A stretch of 64,000 nucleotides of DNA from Pedobacter cryoconitis (GTDB taxonomy: Bacteria > Bacteroidota > Bacteroidia > Sphingobacteriales > Sphingobacteriaceae), in the NCBI RefSeq assembly GCF_014200605.1, contig NZ_JACHCE010000001.1, forward strand, positions 744,001-808,000, read 5' to 3'. The notes beneath the pieces were generated by a model. The model worked only from the letters and a program-made list of their open reading frames with translations. It had not been told where the DNA came from and did no database searches. The position numbers and the translations under genes were made by a program. Below, in pieces: positions 25,930-33,663 of the stretch (position 1 is the stretch's first letter; each line of letters opens with the position of its first letter).

Positions 25930-26751
25930 TTAATCGTTAAAGTCCATTACAGAATCCAAACCTCTTTTCAGCCCCGTAAAGGTGCCAACTTTCCTTATCG
26001 CCAGCAATGCACCCTGTACGTAAGGTTTTGCGCTATTCCCTGCTTCATGTTTAATTGTCAGTTTTTCATCTTCCAGGCCAAAAATCGTTTCCAGAGCAAT
26101 TACAAACCCCGGAAGCCTTACTGCATGTACCTGCATTCCATTAATATCGGCCCCTCTGGTTTCTTTAACCCCTTTGGTATCTTCAATAGCAACTGTTTTT
26201 ACAGATTCCCTGACTTTTGATAACCTGTTGGCAAGCTCTAAAGTGCTTCCGCTTGGAGAATCAATTTTACGATCACTTGCATAATCAATAATTTCCCAGT
26301 TAGGCATGTATTTAGCTGCCATTTCTGCAAATTTATTTAACAGGACCACACTAATTGCAAAATTTCCAACAGCCAGTACAGCTTTTTTCTTCTTCTGAGC
26401 AATCGAGTTTATTTCTTCATAATCTGCGTCCGAAAGGCCAGACGTGCCTATTACAACATGAACTCCCTGATGAATCGCAGTAAGCACCTGATGTTTTGCA
26501 ATATCAGGTTTAGTATAGTCTACAAGGACATCACAGGGAACTGACAAAGCTTCTTCTATAGTTCCGAAGATGGGGATGTTTTTATCATGAGATAAATTGA
26601 GAACAGCATTCAGGTCTTTATTGGCATTGGTCCTTGAAACAGCGGAAACGAGCTCCAGGTCATCTGTTAAAACAATCCCCCTGCAAAGTTCAGAACCTGC
26701 CCAGCCTGTGGCACCGGCAACACATACACGTATTTTTTTATTTGTTGTCAT
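25930..26751 (-). CDS. DapB-like dihydrodipicolinate reductase homologue lacking the HH motif
   Basis: A 273-residue protein with DapB architecture: N-terminal Rossmann loop GATGWAG (13-19), IGTSGLS, NFAISVVLLNKFAEMAAKY and the substrate loop KIDSPSGST. Canonical DapB has two catalytic-region histidines three and four residues before the conserved Lys (E-x-HH-xx-K-x-D-x-PSG). Here these are Ala158 and Ser159, with Lys162 and the PSG loop retained. It may reduce a different substrate, or the true DapB lies elsewhere. It heads a two-gene unit with the OXA beta-lactamase. Confidence 0.8.
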   Translation of the reverse strand: MTTNKKIRVCVAGATGWAGSELCRGIVLTDDLELVSAVSRTNANKDLNAVLNLSHDKNIPIFGTIEEALSVPCDVLVDYTKPDIAKHQVLTAIHQGVHVVIGTSGLSDADYEEINSIAQKKKKAVLAVGNFAISVVLLNKFAEMAAKYMPNWEIIDYASDRKIDSPSGSTLELANRLSKVRESVKTVAIEDTKGVKETRGADINGMQVHAVRLPGFVIALETIFGLEDEKLTIKHEAGNSAKPYVQGALLAIRKVGTFTGLKRGLDSVMDFND

Positions 26752-26865
26752 CTTTATCTCAGACTTATGTTATTTACGGATCAGTTAATTAATAAAGAAA
26801 AATTATTTGCTCTAATGTAATGTTTTTTTTCATGCACTGAGCTCATATTTAAATCAAAATTATGT

Positions 26866-26873
26866 TAGCTTTG
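26866..26873 (+). promoter_or_regulatory. -7 promoter box for the hydrolase-HAD operon
   Basis: TAGCTTTG matches TAnnTTTG, 22 bases before the ATG at 26896. Confidence 0.5.
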
Positions 26874-26895
26874 GTCTAAACACTATATAGATTAC

Positions 26896-28215
26896 ATGAA
26901 GAAAATCACGTTACTCATCTTTGCATTGTTGTTCTCAACATTGTCTTTTTCGCAGGATATTATAAAACTATTTAACCGCTCAACCGATTTTTTTGACCTG
27001 CTGGATCAGAAGAAATTCACTGATGCACATGCTTATTTTGATGCAAGCGTATCTGACAAGATATCTGCTGCAGATTTGCAGAAGATGTGGGAGACTTTTA
27101 GTGAAAAACTCGGCAAATTTGAGTCTGCAAGTGGGGTAGAGAGTAAAACCAAAGGTGATTTTTTTGTAGTCACTGTAGATGGTAAATTTGCAAATGCTAC
27201 ACAATCTTTTTTGCTGGCTTATAATAAAACCGGAAATATGGTTGGCTTTTTTGTTGCACCTAACAGATCGGCAGCAAATTATCTGAATCCTGCCTATGCT
27301 GATACTACCCTGTATACAGAAAAGGAGATTTATGTAAAAACTCCGGGGCATAGCCTGGTTGGAAAACTGACAATTCCAAAGAATGCTAAGAATTTTCCGA
27401 TAGTTGTATTGGTACATGGTTCGGGGCCGGCTGATATGGACGAAACTGTAGGCCCGAATAAAACCTTCAAAGATCTTGCGGCTGGTTTTGCTGCCAAAGG
27501 AGTTGCCAGTATCCGTTATGTAAAGAGAACAATGGTTTATAGTGGAGAGTTTGGCGGTGCATTCACTGTGAAAGAAGAAGCTATAGATGACGCAGTTGCA
27601 GCAGTTGCTCTTGCTGCTACGGTTCCTGATATAGATAAAAAACAGATTTACTTACTGGGACATAGCCTGGGAGGGATGGTTGCTCCAAGGATTGCTGCTT
27701 TAGCACCTGAATTAAATGGTATTATATTGGCTGCTGCACCTGCAAGAACTTTAACAGATATTCTGGTTGAACAAAATAAATATATGTTTGGTTTAGCAAA
27801 AGATACAACTCAGGCTATGAAAAAACAGCTTGATGAGCGGATTCTGGAACTCAACAAAAGCAGAGTGACTGCATTGGGTAATATGAAACCAGATTCTACT
27901 ATATTGGGATTGCCAGCTTCTTATTGGATAGATCTGAATAAATACAACCAGGTAGAGGCAGTGAAAAAGATAAATAAACAACGTATTTTAATTATACAGG
28001 GTGGAAATGATTTCCAGGTTTCAACTCATGATTATGAACTTTGGGATGCAGCACTGAATAAAAAGCGCAATGTAACTTTGAAATTGTATCCTGATTTGAA
28101 CCATTTATTAAGTTCTCAGGTCGAAAAAGGGTCTCAAAGTCAATATGAAACACCCTCAAGTGTATCTGAAACATTAATTAATGATTTGGTAGCCTGGATA
28201 AAAAGTAAGCAATAA
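26896..28215 (+). CDS. Exported alpha/beta hydrolase with N-terminal DUF3887 domain
   Basis: A 439-residue secreted hydrolase. A signal peptide (1-19, ending LSFSQ) precedes an NTF2-like DUF3887 domain (about 20-130). The alpha/beta hydrolase domain has the oxyanion segment VLVHGSGPADMDE, the nucleophile elbow LLGHSLGGMVAP and the catalytic His in YPDLNHLL near the end. The substrate is probably an ester or peptide but is unknown. Its stop codon overlaps the start of the HAD gene by one base, so the two are translationally coupled. Confidence 0.9.
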   Translation: MKKITLLIFALLFSTLSFSQDIIKLFNRSTDFFDLLDQKKFTDAHAYFDASVSDKISAADLQKMWETFSEKLGKFESASGVESKTKGDFFVVTVDGKFANATQSFLLAYNKTGNMVGFFVAPNRSAANYLNPAYADTTLYTEKEIYVKTPGHSLVGKLTIPKNAKNFPIVVLVHGSGPADMDETVGPNKTFKDLAAGFAAKGVASIRYVKRTMVYSGEFGGAFTVKEEAIDDAVAAVALAATVPDIDKKQIYLLGHSLGGMVAPRIAALAPELNGIILAAAPARTLTDILVEQNKYMFGLAKDTTQAMKKQLDERILELNKSRVTALGNMKPDSTILGLPASYWIDLNKYNQVEAVKKINKQRILIIQGGNDFQVSTHDYELWDAALNKKRNVTLKLYPDLNHLLSSQVEKGSQSQYETPSSVSETLINDLVAWIKSKQ

Positions 28216-28880
28216 TGGTAAAATTTAAAGCACTTCTTTTTGATCTGGATGGCACTCTTGTAGATTCAGAGCACTTTCATTATAACGTATGGAATGAAAT
28301 CCTTGCTGAATCTGATATTCAGCTTGAATATTCAGATTTTCTGAAAAACTTTGCCGGCATTCCTTTACCGGGAAATGCTAAAAGGTTAAAAGAGCTATAT
28401 GAAATTGAGTCACCTTTAGAGGTGTTGATTTCCAGAAAAGAAGACCTGACTAATGAGCGCTTAAAGACCAGCACTATAGAATTGATGCCTTATGTGCAAG
28501 AAACACTTGATTTCTTTTTAACAAAAGGAATAGCGATGGCTTTGGTTACTGCAAGTAAAAGAGCTGATGTAGATGAAGTATTCAGAAAGAACGGATTAGG
28601 TAAATACTTTAAGTTATTGGTCACAAGAAGCGATGTGACTAAAAGTAAACCCGACCCTGAGTCCTATAATCTGGCAGTCAAAGGAATAGGCTTTCAGAAA
28701 AGCGAATGCCTGGTCTTTGAAGATACTGTGAATGGTTTAATGGCCGCTAAAAATGCAGAATTAACCTGCTTTGCTATCCAGGGAGATGAAGATAGCCATG
28801 TTAAACTAGGTGCTGCTGATCTTGTTTTTACTGATTTTCGGCAGGCCAGAACTTATATCATAGCAAATGATCTGATTTAA
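28215..28880 (+). CDS. HAD-family phosphatase, beta-phosphoglucomutase-like
   Basis: Cytoplasmic HAD hydrolase of subclass I, 221 residues. Motif I FDLDGTLVDSEHFHY carries the nucleophile Asp, motif II is VTASKR, motif III the Lys in TKSKPDPESY and motif IV VFEDTVNGLMAA. An alpha-helical cap lies after motif I. The relatives act on sugar phosphates, either as phosphatases or as beta-phosphoglucomutases. Its start overlaps the stop codon of the upstream hydrolase. Confidence 0.88.
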   Translation: MVKFKALLFDLDGTLVDSEHFHYNVWNEILAESDIQLEYSDFLKNFAGIPLPGNAKRLKELYEIESPLEVLISRKEDLTNERLKTSTIELMPYVQETLDFFLTKGIAMALVTASKRADVDEVFRKNGLGKYFKLLVTRSDVTKSKPDPESYNLAVKGIGFQKSECLVFEDTVNGLMAAKNAELTCFAIQGDEDSHVKLGAADLVFTDFRQARTYIIANDLI

Positions 28881-28886
28881 TCAGAA

Positions 28887-29114
28887 TTAAGGGGCCTGAT
28901 AATGGGCTGTAATCAATGCAAGTAACTCTTCGTTTATTCCGGTACCATTGTCAGCCTTCCATTTGTTTTCTTTAGTCAGTCTGATCTCGAAATTTTCATG
29001 ATCATCAATAGAGACAATATGGTTTGTCTCTTCACCGTCTGTTACTGAATGTACAGCGACAGCAATAGGTTTTCCTTCAAAAATAACCTCAAATTTAGTT
29101 ACGTTATAACTCAT
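28887..29114 (-). CDS. Small conserved-type hypothetical protein (75 aa)
   Basis: The start was set at MSYNVTKFEVIFEG because a perfect -7 box lies directly upstream; a longer in-frame form reaching into the SRAP gene is unlikely. The protein is acidic and soluble, with alternating strands (KFEVIFEGKPIAVAVHSV) and a C-terminal helix (GINEELLALITAHY). No family was recognised. It is convergent with the HAD gene and divergent from the SRAP gene, with 24 bases between the two starts. Confidence 0.6.
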   Translation of the reverse strand: MSYNVTKFEVIFEGKPIAVAVHSVTDGEETNHIVSIDDHENFEIRLTKENKWKADNGTGINEELLALITAHYQAP

Positions 29115-29118
29115 TAAA

Positions 29119-29126
29119 CAAAGATA
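29119..29126 (-). promoter_or_regulatory. -7 box for the 75-aa gene
   Basis: TATCTTTG on the minus strand, with only four bases between its last G and the ATG. The transcript is therefore predicted to be leaderless or nearly so. Confidence 0.5.
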
Positions 29127-29138
29127 TAAATTTAGATC

Positions 29139-29828
29139 ATGTGTGCACGATACACCCTCACTAAAGCTCAAAAGGAATTACTAGTCCGTTACCAGGTCAA
29201 ATTACCAACAGACTATCAGCCTAATTATAATCTGGCGCCTACCCAAAAAGGTTTAGTTATCACTGCTGATGAGCCTGATACCGCGCAGCTGATGCATTTC
29301 GGGCTCGTTCCTTATTGGGCACAGAGTACGAAACTTGATTTTTCTACCCTGAATGCCCGCTCTGAAGAGATCATGGGAAAAAAGACATTCGCACCGCTGC
29401 TAACACACCGGAAAACATGCCTTGTACTGGCAGATGGTTTTTATGAATGGGATAAAAAAACAGGTGACACCCTGCCTTATCATTTTGTACTGAAAAATAG
29501 AGATTTATTTGCCTTTGCAGGTTTATGGAGTCAATGGAAAGATCAGTTTTCGGGAGAGGTTTACCGTTCTTTCACTATTATGACTACCGCAGCCAATGAA
29601 ATCGTAGGTAAAGTTCATGCCCCTAAATTCAGGATGCCGGTTATCTTAAGCAGGGAAGAAGAAGCAATTTGGTTAAGTAAAGATCTGGGAACCCCTGATC
29701 TTTTAAGTCTGTGTGATGCCTATCCAGACGAACTGATGGATTGTTATAGAGTAGATAAGGCTGTAAATGCCACTGTAGTGAAAGGTGTAATCAATAACAG
29801 ACCCGAATTAATGCAGGCAATCAACTAA
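29139..29828 (+). CDS. SRAP / HMCES-YedK family protein
   Basis: Forms a covalent thiazolidine link between its N-terminal cysteine and abasic sites in single-stranded DNA, protecting them during replication. The 229-residue product begins MCARYTL with Cys2 in the required position. It carries the family blocks APTQKGLV, MHFGLVPYWA, FSTLNARSEE, CLVLADGFYEWDK, FAFAGLWSQW and KVHAPKFRMPVIL (the active-site His). It has its own promoter region shared with the divergent small gene, and no SOS box was recognised. Confidence 0.93.
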   Translation: MCARYTLTKAQKELLVRYQVKLPTDYQPNYNLAPTQKGLVITADEPDTAQLMHFGLVPYWAQSTKLDFSTLNARSEEIMGKKTFAPLLTHRKTCLVLADGFYEWDKKTGDTLPYHFVLKNRDLFAFAGLWSQWKDQFSGEVYRSFTIMTTAANEIVGKVHAPKFRMPVILSREEEAIWLSKDLGTPDLLSLCDAYPDELMDCYRVDKAVNATVVKGVINNRPELMQAIN

Positions 29829-29829
29829 T

Positions 29830-29864
29830 AGAGAACATGGATACTCATCATATCTATGTTCTCT
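29830..29864. terminator. Hairpin after the SRAP gene
   Basis: A 14-bp stem (AGAGAACATGGATA with TATCTATGTTCTCT, one G-T pair) with a seven-base loop and a modest T content after it. It lies between convergent genes. Confidence 0.6.
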
Positions 29865-29873
29865 GAGTTATTT

Positions 29874-30119
29874 CTAACCTTTTTTATTCTCCAGGTAAGT
29901 TTTTAAAACACTTTTTAAATACAGGTCGGGTTTAGGCATGTTAATGATTGTTCCAGGTTCTTTATCCTGAGACTGTTTAATATAATTTGCTTTGATCTTT
30001 CCCCAGTCCTTAGAATAAAGCTGAATGAAAGTTTCAACAAACTGCTCATCTGTATAATCTTTTGGAAGCTTACTCAGCACAACTTCTATTTTCTCTTCTT
30101 TTCTATGTAATACTGCCAT
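29874..30119 (-). CDS. Hypothetical protein (81 aa)
   Basis: A small basic soluble protein, mostly helical (DEQFVETFIQLYSKDWGKIK), with a C-terminal LYLKSVLKTYLENKKG. No family was recognised. It has a sensible start (MAVLHRKEEKIEVVLSKL) and lies between the SRAP gene (convergent) and the ferritin-fold gene (divergent). It is counted as real because composition and codon use look like the neighbours'. Confidence 0.55.
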   Translation of the reverse strand: MAVLHRKEEKIEVVLSKLPKDYTDEQFVETFIQLYSKDWGKIKANYIKQSQDKEPGTIINMPKPDLYLKSVLKTYLENKKG

Positions 30120-30238
30120 AATGAATTTTAAATCTTAGCAAAGCTATGAACTAAAAGCGATTTACATAAACTTTTCTTAGTTCTATTTGTTTTAGGTCTG
30201 TTATAATTTTATAGGATCGTTCTAAAAGAAACTAAATC

Positions 30239-30754
30239 ATGGTGGATCAAATTAGAGAGCAGGGCTTACTAGATTTCTTTATCCAATGTCTACAGGATCT
30301 ATATATAGCAGAAAAGAAACTAGTCAATTGTGCAGCAGCATTATCTATTGCGGCATTTACAGAAGAATTGCAGCGTGCACTCATTTCTCAATCAAAAGAA
30401 GCAGGAAAGCATGTTGAGATGCTGGATAACGTCTTTGAAATGATGAATCAGCAGGCTGGTAAAGGGAAGTGTAATATCATAGAAATATTGAGTGATAAAG
30501 CTGCTTCCATTGTTAAAACAGTGGAAACAGGTACAGCATTGCGCGATGCGGCAATCATCTATGCCGTTCAGCTTATAGCCCATTATAAAATAGCAAGTTA
30601 CGGAAGTTTAATTTCTTTGTTAAGAGAACTTGATTACCCGAAGGCTAAATTGATCCTGAAAGAATGTCTGGCCGATGAGAAAGCTTCGGATAGCTATCTG
30701 ACTGAAATTGCAGTTGATTTTATTAATCCGGCTGCACAAAGAGAATCAGAATAA
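30239..30754 (+). CDS. Ferritin-like DUF892 protein (YciE/YciF type)
   Basis: A 171-residue four-helix bundle protein of the DUF892 family, induced by stress in other bacteria. It starts with the family segment FFIQCLQDLYIAEKKL and continues with the helix SKEAGKHVEMLDNVF, the helix IIYAVQLIAHYKIASYGSL and a closing helix with LADEKASDSYL. Glu and His positions suitable for a di-metal site are visible. The biochemical role is unsettled. It is monocistronic and convergent with the HTH gene. Confidence 0.85.
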   Translation: MVDQIREQGLLDFFIQCLQDLYIAEKKLVNCAAALSIAAFTEELQRALISQSKEAGKHVEMLDNVFEMMNQQAGKGKCNIIEILSDKAASIVKTVETGTALRDAAIIYAVQLIAHYKIASYGSLISLLRELDYPKAKLILKECLADEKASDSYLTEIAVDFINPAAQRESE

Positions 30755-30772
30755 TCGATTTAACAATTAATG

Positions 30773-31129
30773 CTACGTGTTTTCTTTTTTATAATTCTCT
30801 GCTAATTTCTCCGCTAAGTCAAAGAATCTGGAGCGCCAGTAGTCTCTGTCTTTCTTCATTTCTTCGAACGTGGTTATTTCTTGCGGATCATCACTCCTGG
30901 CACGCTGGATCTCAGGATATTCCGGAGAGAAATCAAACTTCAGTACTTCTCCATATCTTGAGATGACTTTGTAAGGTAAATGAGGGTCTGTAATGTGATG
31001 GTAATAGGTTGTTCTGTCAAATCCTGCAGATGCAGTTAACGCCTTTATAGTTATCCCGGTTTTGCGGACAACAGAGTCTAGATATTCACCTTTATGTTTC
31101 TTAAAATCCCCTTTTTTCACTAAAAACAA
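30773..31129 (-). CDS. Small HTH DNA-binding protein
   Basis: A 118-residue protein with an N-terminal XRE/phage-type HTH (VVRKTGITIKALTASAGFDR, then TTYYHHITDPHLPYKVISRY) and a Glu/Lys-rich C-terminal helix (FEEMKKDRDYWRSRFFDLAE) suited to dimerisation. Its upstream region carries several TTAGTA and TTCTACA-type half-sites in dyad arrangements, so autoregulation is likely. It diverges from a structured RNA candidate that begins about 180 bases away. It may be the regulator of a small accessory module. Confidence 0.7.
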   Translation of the reverse strand: MFLVKKGDFKKHKGEYLDSVVRKTGITIKALTASAGFDRTTYYHHITDPHLPYKVISRYGEVLKFDFSPEYPEIQRARSDDPQEITTFEEMKKDRDYWRSRFFDLAEKLAENYKKENT

Positions 31130-31154
31130 GGTAAAAGAATAATGTTTAAAAGTT

Positions 31155-31214
31155 TTCTACATTTTATTAGTATTATTCTACAATTATGTTGACATTAGTA
31201 TTTATAATGTAGAA
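31155..31214. promoter_or_regulatory. Operator cluster in the HTH / structured-RNA intergenic region
   Basis: TTCTACATT (31155-31163) and its complement AATGTAGAA (31206-31214) flank two TTAGTA sites (31167, 31195). The first sits in an 18-mer, TTATTAGTATTATTCTAC, that matches 16 of 18 bases near 58920 in front of the XRE/S24 repressor gene. Confidence 0.5.
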
Positions 31215-31310
31215 TATTGCAATGATTTGAGTAATTAATCAACATATTTGTTTATTTGACAACAATAATTATTATGGAATAAAAATATAGATTGAAACAA
31301 AATTTTTAAT

Positions 31311-31540
31311 TTAGCAGTTCTTCAACTCGACATGAAGCACTGCTTGACGAGCCTCGTAACAGAAATCTGGTAAATTTCAATGGTACCCTACGAGATAAGT
31401 CAAGCAGCCTGAACTCATATATATATGGGGTCGGTTGCTTGCTTAAGTTTATTGTAGGGTATATTTTGAAAAAAATATTTGGGTTTACCAGAACCTCTGT
31501 TACAGTAGACAAGCAAGTAGCCGGCCCCATTCTCTTTTTT
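31311..31540 (+). ncRNA. Structured RNA candidate, two domains plus predicted kissing loop
   Basis: Domain 1 (31315-31414) is closed by AGTTC/GAACT, then CTGCTTGAC/GTCAAGCAG, a symmetric 4x4 internal loop, CTCGTA/TACGAG, and an apical hairpin GAAAT-CTGGTAA-ATTTC. Domain 2 (31426-31527) is an 18-bp stem with three G-U pairs (GGGGTCGG... with ...CCGGCCCC), then ATTGTA/TACAGT, GGTA/TACC and TATTTT-GAAA-AAAATA with a GNRA tetraloop, ending in a T run. The seven-base loop of domain 1 is perfectly complementary to TTACCAG at 31484-31490 in domain 2. G-U pairs keep stems intact at the RNA level. No known family was recognised. Confidence 0.65.
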
Positions 31541-31689
31541 TTACAGGTCACAGCTATTTGTTTCGCAGCTCCATTTGAACAGAAATCAACTGATTAGGAA
31601 AATGGTATGTGCGGCTGGTGACCCAATTCCTGGTAAACGCATATTACTGGTCGCCATACTTTTTCCATTCCTTAATTAAAAATGCGCTT

Positions 31690-32415
31690 ATGAATATTTA
31701 TTCAGGAAATAAGAAATTAAAGTGGGATATCCAGCTACCGGAGAAAGTTTTTCATATCAAAGGAGCCATTGATGTCACTGATCATCTTTCTGTACCAGTT
31801 AAAAGCAACAGGAGGATATGGGTAAACGGGATAGAAGTATTTCCAGAAACAGCTAACGTACTCCGGCCTTTTTATGAATGTAATTTTGAATGGGGCGAAT
31901 TGGCACAAAACGCTGCTTATACGACAGCACTGGCAATTTGTCTGGCCATATTCAAAAGTGAAAGACTTGCAGAAAACTTGTTTGTATGCTTTAAAGAAGA
32001 TTTTGTTCAGAATTTTCCCGAAGGTAACTTTGAACTGGCCATGGAAATTACCAGGTTTTTAAATAAGCATAACAGCAGGCTGAATCCGGATTTGTACAGT
32101 CGTTTTTGTTTCTCTGCAATAACCAGTTCAAGGGAGATTCTTTTAATCAAGGACCCCGAAACAGGGTTAATTACCACAAATCTGGCAGAAAATTATGCAA
32201 TGCACAGAGAGTCGATTCCTAATATAAAACTCAGAAAGTTAAATGAACGTAAACAAAGACTGTTATTCAGGTTGTTTGCGAAAGATAATTATCTGATTAG
32301 CGGCTATGACTTTCCGGAAGTCATGTTAAGGGCAGAAGACCTGATGGCCCGGTTTTACTGGAGATCTATTGAAAAGATCATCACCAGGCAATTGGTAGAC
32401 AAATATGAAGAGTAA
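31690..32415 (+). CDS. DUF6166-like domain protein
   Basis: Soluble protein of about 241 residues if started at the ATG MNIYSGNKKLKWD; an in-frame GTG at 31609 would add 27 hydrophobic-aromatic residues and overlaps nothing. The centre (RRIWVNGIEVFPETA, then NFEWGELAQNAAYTTALAIC and a following FKEDFVQNFP) resembles DUF6166, whose usual core is F-E-W-G followed by an Ala/Leu-rich helix. DUF6166 proteins are often found on plasmids and integrative elements; function is unknown. It follows the structured RNA directly, so the RNA may be its leader or a separate transcript. Confidence 0.5.
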   Translation: MNIYSGNKKLKWDIQLPEKVFHIKGAIDVTDHLSVPVKSNRRIWVNGIEVFPETANVLRPFYECNFEWGELAQNAAYTTALAICLAIFKSERLAENLFVCFKEDFVQNFPEGNFELAMEITRFLNKHNSRLNPDLYSRFCFSAITSSREILLIKDPETGLITTNLAENYAMHRESIPNIKLRKLNERKQRLLFRLFAKDNYLISGYDFPEVMLRAEDLMARFYWRSIEKIITRQLVDKYEE

Positions 32416-32432
32416 ATAAAAGGAGAAATGGG

Positions 32433-32669
32433 CTAAACCTTATTTTTCATCCAGTTCAGCGTATAGTCTAACCCCTTTTTTACATCATATAATGGGGCAT
32501 AACCGAGGTCTTTTCTGATCCGGCTGATATCTGCCAGCGAGTTATGGATATCTCCGGTTCTGGAAGGCCCGTATATTTGTCCCGGATCAGTACCATGAAG
32601 TTCTTTGATTGTAGTCCATAACTGATTTAGAGAGATACGGTCAGTAATAGCCTCATTCTGACAGGTAAT
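32433..32669 (-). pseudogene. C-terminal remnant of a nucleotide-sugar epimerase
   Basis: Seventy-eight codons that translate to the tail of an NAD-dependent epimerase (WbpP/UDP-GlcNAc 4-epimerase type): ISLNQLWTTIKELHG, YGPSRTGDIHNSLADISR, DLGYAPLYDVKKGLDYTLNW. The Rossmann domain and the YxxxK active site are gone. The remnant continues in frame directly after the stop codon of the truncated dehydrogenase, so a deletion has joined the two genes. It cannot encode an active enzyme. Confidence 0.85.
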
Positions 32670-33545
32670 TCAGTATTCCTGGTAAACATGTTCAGGATCA
32701 GCCCATGGGTCAAGAATGCAGACGTTGACATGGTATTCTTTTAAACGGGTGACAATATCTATGACCCTGGTATTACGTACATCGGGACAGTTTTTTTTGA
32801 AAGTGAAACCTAGAATTAATACTTCACTTCCCGTAACCTGTATTTTTTTACGAACCATTAATTTGATGACTTCATCAGCAATATATTGTCCCATACCATC
32901 ATTCAAACGTCTTCCTGCAAGAATGATTTCAGGGCGGTAGCCTGCTTCCTGTGCTTTTTGGGCAAGATAATAAGGGTCAACACCAATACAGTGCCCGCCA
33001 ACCAGACCTGGTTTGAAATTCAGAAAATTCCAATTGGTTCCTGCAGCTTCCAGTATATCAAGTGTATTCAGGCCAATCAGATTAAATATCTTGGCCAGCT
33101 CATTCACAAAGGCGATATTAATATCTCTTTGTGCATTTTCTATGACTTTGGCAGCCTCAGCAACTCCGGGATAAACCGTTGATTCATAAATTACGATGTC
33201 GCCCTGCTTTAAGAATTTTCCAACAGTTTCGCTGGCCTTGTATAATGCACAAAGGTCAGGATGATTAAATTTATCTATGGGCGTAGGTACTGTAATAATA
33301 TAAATACGTGCCTGCTGTAAATCACTAACCTGATTACTGAACGATAAATTAGATTTGACTTCCAATAAATGACTTTCCGTTATTTCAAGCGTGTTATCTT
33401 AACCTGTATTTAGTTCTTCTATGCGTTTTTGTTTAGTATCGAAACCTGTTACTTTGAAATACCTTGCAAAAGCTACTGCCAGCAGTAAACCAACATAACC
33501 AAGGCCAATAACAGCTATAGGTGTGTCTTTGTCAATCCTTGTCAT
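32670..33545 (-). pseudogene. Broken nucleotide-sugar dehydrogenase (WbpA/TviB-type)
   Basis: It should oxidise a UDP-N-acetylhexosamine to the uronic acid for capsule or O-antigen synthesis. Three lesions are visible. The N-terminus (MTRIDKDTPIAVIGLGYVGL) is followed after 48 codons by an in-frame TAA, while homology continues beyond it. Between [10 protein letters not shown] and [14 protein letters not shown] the segment of about 65 residues normally present is missing. The C-terminus stops at [13 protein letters not shown], short of the last domain part. The catalytic Cys region ([14 protein letters not shown]) survives. The remnant after the TAA is one 231-codon open frame. Confidence 0.88.
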
Positions 33546-33663
33546 CTATAATCTTCTATTCTGCGATCTTTTTAAACAGGGTGCAATTTATTCAAATAAA
33601 ACTGAATCTTTAGCATTAATTGTTTCGGCTTCTTAGTAGATTTGATTAAAAAACTGATAACTT

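Noticed and set aside
31311..31540. Retron msr-msd RNA
   Set aside because: The fold has two hairpin domains as in retrons, but no reverse transcriptase is encoded nearby and the terminal a1/a2 repeat is not evident.
31306..31551. 81-codon minus-strand frame over the structured RNA
   Set aside because: The codons follow the RNA stems, no start context or homology is seen, and the inverted repeats explain the composition.
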